From Chrysophaeum taylorii (Eukaryota; Sar; Pelagophyceae; Pelagomonadales; Pelagomonadaceae), in the NCBI GenBank assembly GCA_029834535.1, contig JAQMWT010000226.1, positions 1 to 48,068 on the forward strand: 48,068 nucleotides of DNA, read 5' to 3'. The notes beneath the pieces are model-generated. The model had not been told where the DNA came from, did not search any database, and worked only from the letters and a program-made list of their open reading frames with translations. Positions 9,300-19,632 of this stretch are shown one piece after another. The position numbers were made by a program, and so were the translations under genes. The first letter of the stretch is position 1; each line of letters opens with the position of its first letter.

Positions 9300-10480
9300 A
9301 GGGTTTTAAAGGTCGACAAGTGCAGGCCAGTAAGTTCGCCAGTAAGTTCACCTAGTAACTTAACTAACTTCAGACCTCTCCCGAGCATGGGAGCCAGGCC
9401 GGACCGGCAGGGGCCGGTACGGTATCACAGAGGAAAATCGCGCAGTTGGGGCAGAGGCGAGGGACGAGGACTCGTTGATGACGGACCGCCACTGCGCGCG
9501 GTCTTGTGCGAAGTCGTGCAAAATCGTCGCAGGCCGCAAACGTGTTGGTCCACGAACAATCGACCAACCCCAGTAAGTTCGGCGTAAGCCACTCCTGCTC
9601 ACACCCACTCACCCGTCTCCTTTGAACTCGTCCCTCTCACCCTCGCCAATCTAAGCTGCTTTGATCCGCACACGCCGCTAACCTTTGAGTTTACTCTAAA
9701 AAACCCAGTAAGTTCACTTGGTCCCAGTAAGTTCGCCTGGTCACTAATTTCACCTAGTCCCAATCTCTAGCCTCCGTAAGTTCACCTGGTTCCAGTAAGT
9801 TCACCTTGTCCTAGTAAGTTCACCTACAGTGCGCGTGTAGACGCCGAGAGGGGGCTTATCGGTATTGCGCAGCGCGTGTGGGGTAGGGTGGAGTCGTCGA
9901 CTCAGAAGAGCATATTCTCGGGGTTGCCGATCGACAGAGAGCCACGTAGAGCTGGACGTGGCAGTAGACGGGCTTCGCCAAGAGGACGCCGACCTCGCGG
10001 GGCGTCTGGCCCTGGCTCTTGGTGATCGTTTGGCGTCGGCGGGCCTTAAGGGATACAGGTTGGAGGAGCCTTGGTGACAATGACACGATCGATCATGTAT
10101 CTGGTACCGTTGCAGTGGCCGTGCGACGGGTCGAGGTTGCGAAGACTTTAAGCTCGCGATCAAAGTCAGCATGCCGTTGGTTGTCAGGGAGTTCAAAACT
10201 CGACTCTTGAGAGCGAGGTGTCGTCTTCCGACCCAACCTAGTCGGCCGAAAAGAACTCCGACGCCTCGTCTCCGCGAAAAAAAGGCCGCGGTCATTCATG
10301 CGCGCGTTGTCAGCATCGACAACATCGTTTCAACGGGGCGTGAGAATGGCGCGCTGGCTAAAAGAGCCGCCGCGGGTCGTGGAAATAGTCTGCGAGGTCG
10401 CCGTAGACGGCTTCGAGGATCAATGGCCGCCTCGCGGGCCTACATGATCCTTACCCTAAATCGAGGGCCCAAACTCGCCG
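9300..10480 (-). mobile_element. Helitron-type PIF1-like helicase fragment (copy b)
   Basis: Read on the minus strand this is a full-length copy of the unit described at 35570-36560. It has the RAILTPRR-type helicase stretch near 10340-10380 (frameshifted), the NLDPSHG-like stretch near 10110-10140, the PVFCHVQLYVAL-like stretch near 9940-9980 and then the AGTAAGTTC-rich tail. The tail holds about eight AGTAAGTTC words between 9330 and 9830, the AATCTAAGCTGCTTTGATCC module at about 9650, and AAGTGCAGGCCAGTAAGTTC at the outer end (9319-9338). An inserted block at 9365-9570 includes a segment (9370-9400) that also occurs in the 27.3-27.8 kb minisatellite. Stops and frameshifts remove function. 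Confidence 0.75.
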
Positions 10481-10775
10481 CATCTACCGTGAGTGGGGGA
10501 TCGCCAACGCATTAGGCCGGGCTCGCTGCGCCCTCACCGCCCTCACCCGTGTCGCCGCCGCGGGGAACCCCACCCAGGCCGCCCGATCCCAGCAGGACGT
10601 CACCCTTCGTCGCTCATACGTCCGGCGGCAGCATGCGTACGACCTACGGGCGGGGCCCGTCCTCTCTTCGCCTGCCCCACGCCTCGGCGATGACCCCGAC
10701 TAGGTCCCGCGTACTTATCTCCGCCCGTCAGGCACATCCCTCATACCCCACAAACCCACCCACAACCTTCATGCT
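10480..10775 (+). mobile_element. 3' fragment of the PD-(D/E)XK-like repeat family
   Basis: This matches the last third of the ORF family seen complete at 40180-41240 and at 34440-35480. The same frame reads REWGIANALGRARCALTALT in the fuller copies. Only the C-terminal part after the glutamate-alanine-serine motif is present. It abuts the Helitron fragment with no gap, at the TCGAGGG word near 10463. Confidence 0.65.
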
Positions 10776-10980
10776 CCCCACACACACCCTCCTCTTAGCA
10801 GTCGACATTTAAAGACATACAGACAAACATCCTTCATGCTCCCCACACACACCCCACTCTTAGCAGTCGACATTTAAAGACAGACAGACAAACATCCTTC
10901 ATGCTCCCCACACACACACCCCTCTTAGCAGTCGACATTTAAAGACAGACAGACAAACATCTGTCGATTAGTAGTTAGGA
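10776..10980. repeat. 66-bp tandem satellite, three units
   Basis: Three near-identical units each contain CATGCTCCCCACACAC, then CTCTTAGCAGTCGACATTTAA, then a GACA-rich stretch. The key word CTCTTAGCAGTCGAC starts at about 10793, 10858 and 10923. The array ends with AACATCTGTCGATTAGTAG. Single or double units recur beside every Helitron unit in the 34-41 kb region. Confidence 0.88.
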
Positions 10981-11049
10981 CTGCCAAGAGACAGACGGGG
11001 ATTCTTGGAGGTTTTTGGTGCGTTGTGTGGGGGCACGAAGGATGTTAGA

Positions 11050-11225
11050 TGGGCATGCGGGGCCTAGACGGGGTCATCGCCGAGCCGCGGGGCAGGCGAA
11101 GCGAGGACGGGCCCCGCCCGTAGGTCATACGTATGCTGCCGCCGGACGTATGTGCGATGAAGTGCGACGTCCTGCTGAGCGCGGGCGGCCTGGGTGGGGC
11201 TGCCCGAGGCGGCGACATGGCTGAA
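11050..11225 (-). repeat. Inverted copy of 10535-10715
   Basis: The reverse complement of this block matches 10535-10715 with scattered changes, so the 66-bp satellite array lies in the loop of a local inverted repeat with arms of about 175 bases. Its end (GGCGGCGACATGG) corresponds to the CCCGTGTCGCCGCC part of the forward copy. Confidence 0.75.
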
Positions 11226-11285
11226 TTAGGGTGTCTCGTTTAGTGTTCGAAAATGGCGGCTAGGGCCTAGTTTTATTAAGCCTCC

Positions 11286-13295
11286 TTATCCGACTAAAAT
11301 ATTATTAGGCGCGGGAAGTGGAAGAGAAGAATGACGTGAGTCGTAGTCTCGGCGAAGACTGTGGATAATGGTATCGCGCGCTTGGAGGGCGATGCCGGCC
11401 GTGGAAGGCTTACCAATCTTGTGGTCGGGTTTGAGGCGGGGGTCGATGTTGTGGACACCACCACAATTGAGGGTGTCGGGATGATCGTGGCAGAGGTCGT
11501 GCATTTGCCAGTCGATGGCCGGGACGCCGCCCTTCAGGATGGTGTGAGGTGGCTTGGTACATACGGTAGTCTGCTTCAAGAGGGTCGCGGCGCCATAGAG
11601 GGTGACGGCGTAGGCATGGGTACAGGTCCAGGCTTTGTGAATATGCTGCGATTCAAGGGAGCCGGCGCCGCACGAACCGAGGAAAAATAAATCCGTTTGT
11701 TGGGCGTGGGCGAGGCGGAGTTGGCGTTGGATTTCTTGAATGAGGACGTCGTCGGGGCCCTCGAGGAGGAGGGCGTCGTCCTCGAGGACGAGGAGCCATC
11801 GTTCCGGTTGGTCGGCGGGGGTTCTGGCGACAGTTTCGGGCACGACGCATCGCCGGTCTCTCTTCTCGAAGCACGCGACAGAGTCGTTTCTGAGGCCATC
11901 GCATGGATCCCCGAGGCCGATCGAGCTGGCTGAACAGTTCAAAAATCGTTTCCAAGCGTCGCGGTGTGCCGCGGCGACGCCCGAGGCACCCAGGGGCATG
12001 CTCTTGCCGCATTTGGCGGGGGTTCCAAAGAAGACGGCGTCGACTATTTCGACGGTCGAGTTCAAGCCGCGGCTGAGGAGGTCGTGGACGGGTCGCATCC
12101 ACGCGCCTCGCTCTGGTGCATGCGATTCGCTGTGAATCGTCATGAGTCGGACGCTGGGCGCCGGCGGGAGGCGCTCCCGATTCCCTCGAAGCACCATATC
12201 CGTCGCTTGGCGAAGACGTTCGGCGTTGGGACTTCCAAGGTACAACAGAAAGCGCATCCCAAGGTCCGTGAGGGGAGGCGGGGACAACATCGCCTCGAGC
12301 TCTGTATCCGAGGCATTCATCGCAAGTCTCAAGAGCTCGTCTGGGGTGTTGGCATCCACTTTCACGTAGGTCTCCGGCCGAAAAAGTTTGGCAGCCCACG
12401 CATCTCCTCGAAAGACGGGAATGTTCCCGCTCAAGTAGGCCGCGACGATCTTCTCGGAGACGTATCCGTTTTTGGAGGCGCCGTTCTCGAGGGCCGAGAT
12501 AAACTTGTAGTCCGCATACACTTTGACGTTGCGCGCGACGTAGTTTTCGTCTTGGCGCTTCGACGTGCGACTAGCGTTGCGCGTTCCCGGCGCTGGACTC
12601 CGAGGACACTTCGAGAGCGCCTCGCAGGGACCGGCGGCCACCGCACACACGCGATGAAATAAGGCATCGCGGTCTGATCGACAATTCTGCGACATGTAAG
12701 CGAAATGTCCGTATCGCCGCCGCCACGTCTCGGGCGTCGTTTCGCGACGCCTCGAGAGCCGCCGGGGGTCAATCGGTTCCCCTTCTTCGAACAACCTCTC
12801 CACGAACCCAGCGAGAGCGAAGGGCCAGTACACGCGGACGACTTGTCGTTCGGGGGACTCGACTCGTTGAGGCTCGAGCGGTGGCATCTCGCCGTGCTCC
12901 CGCCAGTTTCCAACGTATACGAGACCCACGCGCGCCGGGAGCCGTCGCATCGCCGCCAGCGCGTAGTTCTCGTCGGTGTGCTCGCCATCGAGAAACATGA
13001 CGGCCGAGCAATTCTCGGAGACTCGGTCGCTTCCTTTGTCGGCGCTGAACGGGTACGACGTCACGAACACCACCCCCGCCGCGCACCCCTCGACGCGCTT
13101 CTCCTCGCCGAAGATCCACCTCCCCAGTCTTGCGGCGCCGTCGTTCTTCAGCCACGTATTCCGCGACGTGAACTGGATTCCGCCGACCGCCGCCACCAGC
13201 AGTAATAGCATCGTCGTCGTCGTCTTGAATAATAACGCCAACGTTATGATTTTCGGGGTTCCGTCTTTACCCTCGTTTTCGGGGGGATCAATCAA
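11286..13295 (-). CDS. Two-domain glycosyltransferase: GT10 (fucosyltransferase-like) fused to GT25-like
   Basis: This intact 669-codon intronless gene encodes a type II Golgi-style enzyme. A signal anchor spans about residues 14-42. Residues about 60-370 form a GT10 domain, the alpha-1,3/4-fucosyltransferase family that uses GDP-fucose. The diagnostic donor-site block includes YKFISALEN (263-271), VSEK (279-282) and GNIPVFRG (290-297). Residues about 390-630 look like a GT25 domain, the family of LPS and collagen sugar transferases. It has a SGVAAAHRDAWKRFL stretch (438-452) and the acidic LEDDA motif (504-508) that would bind metal and nucleotide sugar. Several N-glycosylation sequons (NAS, NST, NCS, NDS) support a lumenal location. 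A cell-surface or secreted glycan target is likely. A decayed paralogue lies at 2610-4065. The start ATG sits 5' of the anchor. Substrates are inferred from family only. Confidence 0.87.
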   Translation of the reverse strand: MIDPPENEGKDGTPKIITLALLFKTTTTMLLLLVAAVGGIQFTSRNTWLKNDGAARLGRWIFGEEKRVEGCAAGVVFVTSYPFSADKGSDRVSENCSAVMFLDGEHTDENYALAAMRRLPARVGLVYVGNWREHGEMPPLEPQRVESPERQVVRVYWPFALAGFVERLFEEGEPIDPRRLSRRRETTPETWRRRYGHFAYMSQNCRSDRDALFHRVCAVAAGPCEALSKCPRSPAPGTRNASRTSKRQDENYVARNVKVYADYKFISALENGASKNGYVSEKIVAAYLSGNIPVFRGDAWAAKLFRPETYVKVDANTPDELLRLAMNASDTELEAMLSPPPLTDLGMRFLLYLGSPNAERLRQATDMVLRGNRERLPPAPSVRLMTIHSESHAPERGAWMRPVHDLLSRGLNSTVEIVDAVFFGTPAKCGKSMPLGASGVAAAHRDAWKRFLNCSASSIGLGDPCDGLRNDSVACFEKRDRRCVVPETVARTPADQPERWLLVLEDDALLLEGPDDVLIQEIQRQLRLAHAQQTDLFFLGSCGAGSLESQHIHKAWTCTHAYAVTLYGAATLLKQTTVCTKPPHTILKGGVPAIDWQMHDLCHDHPDTLNCGGVHNIDPRLKPDHKIGKPSTAGIALQARDTIIHSLRRDYDSRHSSLPLPAPNNILVG

Positions 13296-13780
13296 AATCG
13301 CGTCGTTGTCAAACTAAGTTTGTTTGTTTGTTCGTTCGTTGGTGTTGCCACTTTATTATGTAAGCTGCGACGGTGCACAACCCTGCGTCCGTTGGGGCAC
13401 GCCCACTTGTGGACTTCTAGGTAGCATCCTCGACGTGCGATCCAACTCGTCGTTCCAATTCAAACGACATGCGTTGGCGCGAGGAGACCACAAATTTCGA
13501 TGACGCCGATTCGTGGTGGAGCTTCTTTCCGAGGTGGTTTCGATCCACAGCCACCTCCGGTGCCATTGAGGAAATCTCCCCGTAGACTAAACAGCGACTT
13601 AGCGCATTCGCGAAAACACGCGGCCGCCTTGCCGGAACGAAGTATGGTGGCATGTTTGGGGCGTCTGTTGCAACTTCTCCAGAGCGCAGTCTTTCTTGCC
13701 TACTTCCTTACCCTGTCTTTCTTCGTCATAAAGCAGTGTCTCAGTGTGTTTCTTTTCTACGCACGTTAAAATCCTTATCC
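13296..13780. other. Intergenic 5' of the GT gene, nothing firm
   Basis: A TTTG/TTCG microsatellite lies at about 13316-13345, directly upstream of the minus-strand glycosyltransferase start. From 13440 to 13770 short open frames exist on both strands (for example one starting at 13500 +), but none shows a recognisable domain. Part may belong to the LINE-type remnant that follows. Confidence 0.35.
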
Positions 13781-14000
13781 CCTGGCCCTTTGCCGATTTT
13801 CTAGAGCCGCCCATTCTGTTTCCGTTGTTTGCACGTTTTCCTTTCTGTTCCCTCTCCATTTTTTGCTCTCTGCGTCTTCTGCCTTGCTTTTTCACTTTCT
13901 TCGTTCTCTTCCGGTGTGATCCTCCGTCCTGGCTCGTTGAGCCTCGGAGTTGCTTGCCATGATGATAACATTATCTTATACAGTAATAATAGTACTAATA
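13780..14000 (+). mobile_element. LINE-type 3' tail (copy 1)
   Basis: A pyrimidine-rich stretch of about 130 bases ends in GAGCCTCGGAGTTGCTTGCC and then an AT-rich tail with ATA and AATA runs. The same layout recurs at 14165-14400 and 26110-26300. Three fragments ending at the same word followed by an AT tail are what 5'-truncated non-LTR retrotransposons would leave. Confidence 0.45.
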
Positions 14001-14164
14001 ATATGGCAACCAGCTCGCACTCGATCGTCCATTTTTCCACAACATGCTTTCTGCGCAGTGCATCACGTCTAGCTTTTTAGTTCCTTTTGGTTTCACGGTT
14101 GACTCATATCGTGCCAAATGAAATGAATTGTTAAATGGCTTTCGTACGATGCGTGTCTGGGTTT

Positions 14165-14400
14165 TTTTGGATGCTTCTTCTTTTCTTTTCTTCTCTTTAC
14201 CCGTATTTTTCCCTGCGTAATATTGGACTTAATCTATATGTCTTACTTTCCTCGCTTTCGGTTCGGCTTTTTTCCCTCGCCGTTCTCTCTGTTCTTTTCT
14301 TTTTTTCATCTCTTCCTCTGCGATCCGCCATTCTAACTCTTAGAGCCTGGGAGTTGCTTGCCATAAGTTAAAATTTTGTCCTGATGATAATTAAAAGCTG
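14165..14400 (+). mobile_element. LINE-type 3' tail (copy 2)
   Basis: A T/C-rich stretch is followed by GAGCCTGGGAGTTGCTTGCC and an AT-rich tail, as in copy 1. It lies immediately upstream of the LINE ORF remnant. Confidence 0.45.
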
Positions 14401-14459
14401 CTTTTGACAATAGTTGCGTTGTGCTCGCATATTCTGGCCTCTCGCAGCGCGTACCAGCA

Positions 14460-15436
14460 CGCCCGGCGATATTTGGGATGAGATTGCGCACTTCACTGCG
14501 CGCCTAGCGGCGCATTTTGATTCATTGACCTCGAATTAGTGCGTATCCACCCGGGAAATTCTCTGCCCACTTTATCTTAGTCGAGTCTCTCCAGCTTCTT
14601 GCTGATGGCCTTGCGGCGAGGGTGCGGATGACCCCCGTGTACGCATTTTTGTCATGGCCGGCGATGGAAACAAAGTAACTATAAAGCGGCACGGTATTTT
14701 TTGATTGGGCTTGCTCGACTTTTCTGACGCAGCTTGGCGTTCCGCACCTTCGCGCATATGAACATTCGGATGTCGATCCTCTATCTTTGCTAGTCCGGAC
14801 GTCTTTTGTCGGCGCGCGCAAGTCCTTCATGGCGCAGTTAGCTACACGATAGCGCTCTGCTGCCTGGGGGTTTGTCGTTCCTCGTCAGGTGTGTCGCTGT
14901 TGTTGCCGCCATGGTTCTTCCGAGTCGCTAAATCACCTTTTGACGACATGCCTTGCTTGGACGATGGCGAGACATAGTTATGTGGCTACTCTGCTGCTTC
15001 ATCTTGTATTCGCGAGCAAGCGTTCATGGTACTGGTTGACTTCCGGTCTCCCCGAACTTCCCTTGCTCTTGATTTACGCACGCGACGTTCGTATGCTCTC
15101 CCTGTTGCATATTAGACCGAAGCTGCTTATGACAAGTTTGTAGTACGCGGTCGTTTGCCGGCGGAACTTATTGACATCCTCGTTTCTTGTGCCCTTCATA
15201 CTGATGACATGTGGTTGCCTTTGGGTTCTCGCGACATTTGGCTGCCTCGCCCGGACCAAATTATGGCCGCCTGAGCATTTGGGAGGTCTGGCATCGTGCT
15301 GCGACAGTCTCCTAGCAGTCGTCTTCGCGTGTCTTCTTCGTGGCTACGCCTGCCGCTACTCTCTCTGCTTCTTTTCTTTTCATTTCCATTTCCTTTGAAC
15401 TCCTCTCGTTTAACCCTATTGGTGCGTACTGTGGCC
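14460..15436 (+). pseudogene. Non-LTR retrotransposon ORF2 C-terminal remnant
   Basis: From 14703 one frame stays open apart from a TAG near 14850 and stops at 15143. It contains a cysteine-histidine cluster, CRCCCRHGSSESLNHLLTTC (14892-14951), which matches the CX2C...HX4C knuckle found near the end of LINE ORF2 proteins after the reverse transcriptase. A W/R-rich run follows (TMARHSYVATLLLHL). Beyond 15143 short frames continue toward a pyrimidine-rich stretch at 15355-15400. The reverse transcriptase core is not in view, so this is a 5'-truncated element. The LTR retrotransposon appears to have inserted at or near its end. Confidence 0.5.
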
Positions 15437-16165
15437 TGTGGCAGAAACTCCTGCTTCGTGGGGCTTACCCTACCTCTTACCTCTTTTGCCTAGCCCTTAA
15501 TTTGATGGCTACGTCACTGTGGCACCTTCATAAAGAGAATCTTTTATCATAAGTGACCTCCCAGCCTCAAGGTTAGACGTTTGGCGAGTGGTGTTAGTGG
15601 CGACGAGCGAGGTGTACCCCCCTCATCGACCGACTACCTCGAGTGTACGAGGGCGAAGGCGTGTCTAGGCGAGCCCCCCGAGCCAAGCCTCGTTTCGTTC
15701 CGCCATGCGTGGTGGAGGATACGCGATTCGGCATCTATATCGGATCGCCGACGTGCAAGTGCTTCCGTATTCGAGCGGATTCATACAGATCGAGAGAGTC
15801 CTGCGCGCTCTGATCAAGCCCGCGGAACTCCGATACTTCGACCGATTTGCTACGCATTGGGATTAACGCGAGTTTGAAAGTACGTGTTGGGATCGTACGA
15901 GCGTGCGCGGATCGTCGAGTTACGTGTTTTCTTTCGTGCCGCTGTGGAAAACCCGTTCAGCGAAGGTAGTGTGGCCAACCACGGGTGTCGAAGGAACGCC
16001 GAGATCGAGGAGGTCCTCGTACGTTGTGTTGACGTGTATTACGACCGATCGCATATGACGATTCGTGTCGAAGGGCATGTGGGTCTTGTAAGCCCGAGGG
16101 TATTAGCCGTCATTGAAGACACCCACACGCACCTCCCTCCTCTTAGCAGTCGACCTTCAAAGACA
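15437..16165 (+). repeat. 5' LTR (probable)
   Basis: The segment 15535-15712 matches 25870-26047 closely, in direct orientation, and shares GACTACCTCGAGTGTACG. Weaker similarity starts at TGTGGCAGAAACTC (15437) versus TGTGGCGGAAACTC (25631). The right end shows CTCTTAGCAGTCGACCTTC at 16138 and at 26054. About 430 bases between 15715 and 16120 have no counterpart in the 3' copy, which must have lost them or never had them. Exact LTR ends and the primer binding site are not certain. Confidence 0.55.
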
Positions 16166-16222
16166 GCCTATCAAGTTCCCTCCTCGAACCGCAATTCGAG
16201 AGAGCGTCTCGAGCGAACAGAG

Positions 16223-18143
16223 ATGGAAGATGAAGAACAGAATGATGAGCAGCCGCACGAGCCAGAAGAGCAGCGAGCTCGACGCTTCGATGATGATGAT
16301 GATGATGATGATGACGACGACCATGATGATATTGATGATGACGATGGTGATGATCGTACAGGACAGCCGCCGACCGCGACGCGTCGTGAGCTTGTTTCGG
16401 CGCGGTCGAGGGCGACAGTGGTTGGAGAAGAAGACGAAGATGACGAAGCCGCTACTGCAGCAAGAGCAGAGATCGAGTCGATCATGACGGAGATGCGAGC
16501 CCTCCAAGAATATATATATATATATATATATATATGTCCAGGAGCGACGCCGAGAAGAAGCTGAGCTCAGGCGGCAACGGAAGAAGGATGAGACAGAGAG
16601 AGAGCTTCATCGACTACAAGACGAGTTGCGCCAGACGTGACAAGGAAAGAAGGACTCAGACGTCGCGAAACAGAACGATCTGTGAGAAGAAGTGCCGAGG
16701 CGCCGACGGGTAGAAGACGAGCTCGACGACCTCCAGAAGAGCCTGCTGCGCGAGGCTACGAAGCTGATACCGCCGAAGAGAGGAACGTTGGCCGTGGCGA
16801 TGACGAGCACGACGAGAAAAATAATCTCCGTATCCTCAGCGAGATCACGGGTACCGCGATGGCCATAGCTGCGCTAAGTCAAGTCAAGAGTCGAGTAGCT
16901 GCATCAAGACTGAAACGCTCAAGCTCGGGGTCGAGGACCGCGACCAGAAGCAGTTCGACCTCGACGCCAACGCAATCATTCATTCGCTGGCCGACGACAG
17001 CTTCAGCACGGAGCGTTTTCGGATAATCCTCAGCCTGAAGGTGCGCGACACTGGCGTGCCGTATTTTCAAGAACATCTCGACAACCATACAAGCTCTGCA
17101 ATCGACTACCACATCCGCCTCATTTCTATCTCAAGCTTGAAGAGCACGATGCGGAGTGCGGGTCGATCGTTCGGGAGTTCCGCACACTGAACTACACTTA
17201 CCTGAGAATTTTAGGTTATTTGCGATCGACATGCCGACCGCCTCGGACCCAAGAGGAAATGTTGCGTAGCCTTCGCCGGATCACGCAGGTGACGACGCCG
17301 ATGCAAGAGGGTTAACGACATATTCAGGCCTACTGTGTTGCGTTTCAGAACGAAGCCCTTGCCTCTTGGGCTTTATCTGGACGCCTAATTCATGACGTGG
17401 AGATCATTGATCACTTCATCCGAGGGCTGGAGAGCGATCATTTGAAGCAGAAGGTAAGCAATACTCGTAACGGACATCCCGGGGCCTACGAGACGTTTTT
17501 GGCTACGATGTCTCTCATTATACGCCATGACAACGACCATTGGGTTGCAATGGAAGAGAAGAAGGAGCACGCGACGAAGCCGCCCAGGAATCCGCATGGT
17601 CCGCGTTCGCGAGCCCGTGCGATGGCGACGGCGCAGCGACCGGGGAACGAGTCTCCGGGACGACCGCCCAATTTGATGGATGACCCACGACGATGGGTGG
17701 ATTGCACATGTAAGTATTGTGGGTTCTTTCTGTTTACCCATGACGAGCAACCTGATGCCACGCCGGTGTGCACGCGCGATCCGGATCCGTATTTCAAGGC
17801 AGTGTATGCGCGTGTCAAGGGGGGACGACGACCTTTCACACGCTCGCAATGGGAACGTCGCCCCGACCCTCGTGACCGACGAAAGGAGGAAGAACCCAGC
17901 AACCCTCGCGACCGTCGCAGGCGAGAAGACCGCCGCAAGCGAGAAGACCCCAACAACAACGGCAGCAACGCCAAAGCGACCGCGGGCACGCAGCGACCCC
18001 ACGAGTCCGCGAACTTTAATGAGTTCGTTGACGTCTACAGTCATTGGAAGGCGATGAGTGCGACCTCGAGCACTACGTCGTCACGATCCCGTTCTACGGA
18101 TCGGCGCCGAGACAAGGAGATGCACCGCCGAGATTACGACTAG
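16223..18143 (+). pseudogene. Gag of the LTR element
   Basis: The coding trace begins with ATG at 16223 and an acidic region holding an eleven-aspartate run (about 16289-16321) and a second acidic cluster. It is interrupted by a (TA)n run at 16509-16536. It then continues as an E/R-rich coiled coil (EERRREEAELRRQRKK), with a stop near 16637. The capsid-like part is read from about 16990 and 17397 (IIDHFIRGLESDHLKQKV). The C-terminus has a non-classical cysteine cluster CTCKYCG followed by a cysteine 17 residues on, in place of a standard CCHC knuckle, then a basic R/D/E-rich tail ending at 18143. Confidence 0.6.
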
Positions 18144-18224
18144 CGGAGTGAGCCCACGGATTACGCGGGGACGTACTTCGACGACCGCGATGAAGACTCT
18201 GGCCATTCGAGTGCCACCTTCACG

Positions 18225-19632
18225 GTGCGAACGTTCACGGACGAGCCGATGACTTACGGCGCTTTTTTCGAGATGGACGATCACACCCAAACCAACCAAC
18301 CCACCGAAAACATCGCCGCATTCTACGTGTCGGATCGCGTGCCGCCGCAGAGCCGACGCCTAGTGTCTCTTTTTCGCCCGCGGTACCTGACCGCTGTTGT
18401 GAACCGGTACAGGTCATTGGCGAGATGTCCGGTGACGAGTTGGAACTCAAGTGCCTTACGTCAGCGGCTGAGCAGGGACGCAGGGTTGATTCGCGTTACT
18501 GGACAGATTATACCGAGTCGGACGCTGATTCCCTTGTTGATCTTCAAACTGATGGGCTCAATGACTTTGATGACGTGCCAGATCAAGTGGACGATGTCTC
18601 CGGCGATGGGCTGGACGACGCGGCACTCGACGCAATGGGTGTAGGTTTTGATTCGCCACCTGCGTCCCTCATCGCTTGTGAGGACACTTCGATTCCAGAT
18701 TTGATCGAAGATGATTCAGCGAGCGAAATCTCAGATGATGATGGCGCGCCCTTTGGCGCACCGATCGACTTTCACGCGACCATTGATGGACACTTACTTT
18801 CGACTTTGACGTCGGGGACGACGCTTTTTTCTTTTCCAGAGCCCCCCACCGACGAGCCGAATTTGAGCGATTTGAGCGAGAAAGCTGATTCCGCTATGCT
18901 TGAACGACTGAGAAGGACGAAATGAAGGCAAATACTATTATGCAGGAGCCGCCTTTGGAGCCAGACGAAAGCTCTGACTTGTTGCCTATGAAAGATTTTG
19001 GAGGTCTACAGCCAGTACTCGATGACAGTCGCGTGTCCGAGGAAAGATCGACGCGGACTATCGATGATGGACTGGATTGCCGTCAAGAGAAAAGGCTAGG
19101 TTGGGCGATTAGCACCGAGAAGATGAAGGTGAGCGTACAGGAGATCTGAATACGAGAGATGAAGGTGAGCGTACAAGGGACCTGGATACGAGCACGAAAT
19201 TTCTTGACCAAGACACCACCAGAGCGGAAAGAGGTGCGATTCCGCCAGCAAGGCGAGACCTTAATTGCCGATGATGAGCTGATTAGCGTATGGTCCGACT
19301 TTCGGCAAGAGGGTGATGTGTGTACGAACGTGTCGATGGAGAAGCGGGTGAAGTTCGTCTGCGGAGATTCAGAAGTGGTAGCCGATTGCCGAGAAGAAGC
19401 CGATTTAGAGGCGATGAGCTCGGAGGAGCCGGCGCCAGAGATGGCAAAGGACTCTCAAAGTGGAGCACAGGAGGATAGCTCCGATTTTTGGACGAGGACG
19501 AGACCGTTTCTCTCGAGCCTTGCGCATGTGTCGATGCCAGACCCGGGTGATGCCGAACCAGACGCGGTGTGCTATCAATTTCTGTCGCGCCGCTTGATCG
19601 AAAGACTATCGAACATGCTTGGAGACGAATAG
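18225..19632 (+). pseudogene. Acidic linker region between Gag and protease
   Basis: Open frames at 18425-18925 and 19159-19632 encode strongly acidic, low-complexity protein (clusters such as DSASEISDDDGAPFG and CREEADLEAMSSEEPAPE) with no family match. An 18-base block, GATGAAGGTGAGCGTACA, occurs at 19122-19139 and again at 19159-19176, a local duplication with stops around it. In related elements this place is usually short, so this linker is an expansion typical of the particular lineage. Confidence 0.4.

Noticed and set aside
9700..9835. AGTAAGTTC arrays as a CRISPR array
   Set aside because: The words are about 19-20 bases apart with no unique spacers and lie in eukaryotic transposon tails.
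15884..16564. 226-aa ORF as one gene
   Set aside because: Its first third lies inside the 5' LTR; only the part from 16223 belongs to Gag.
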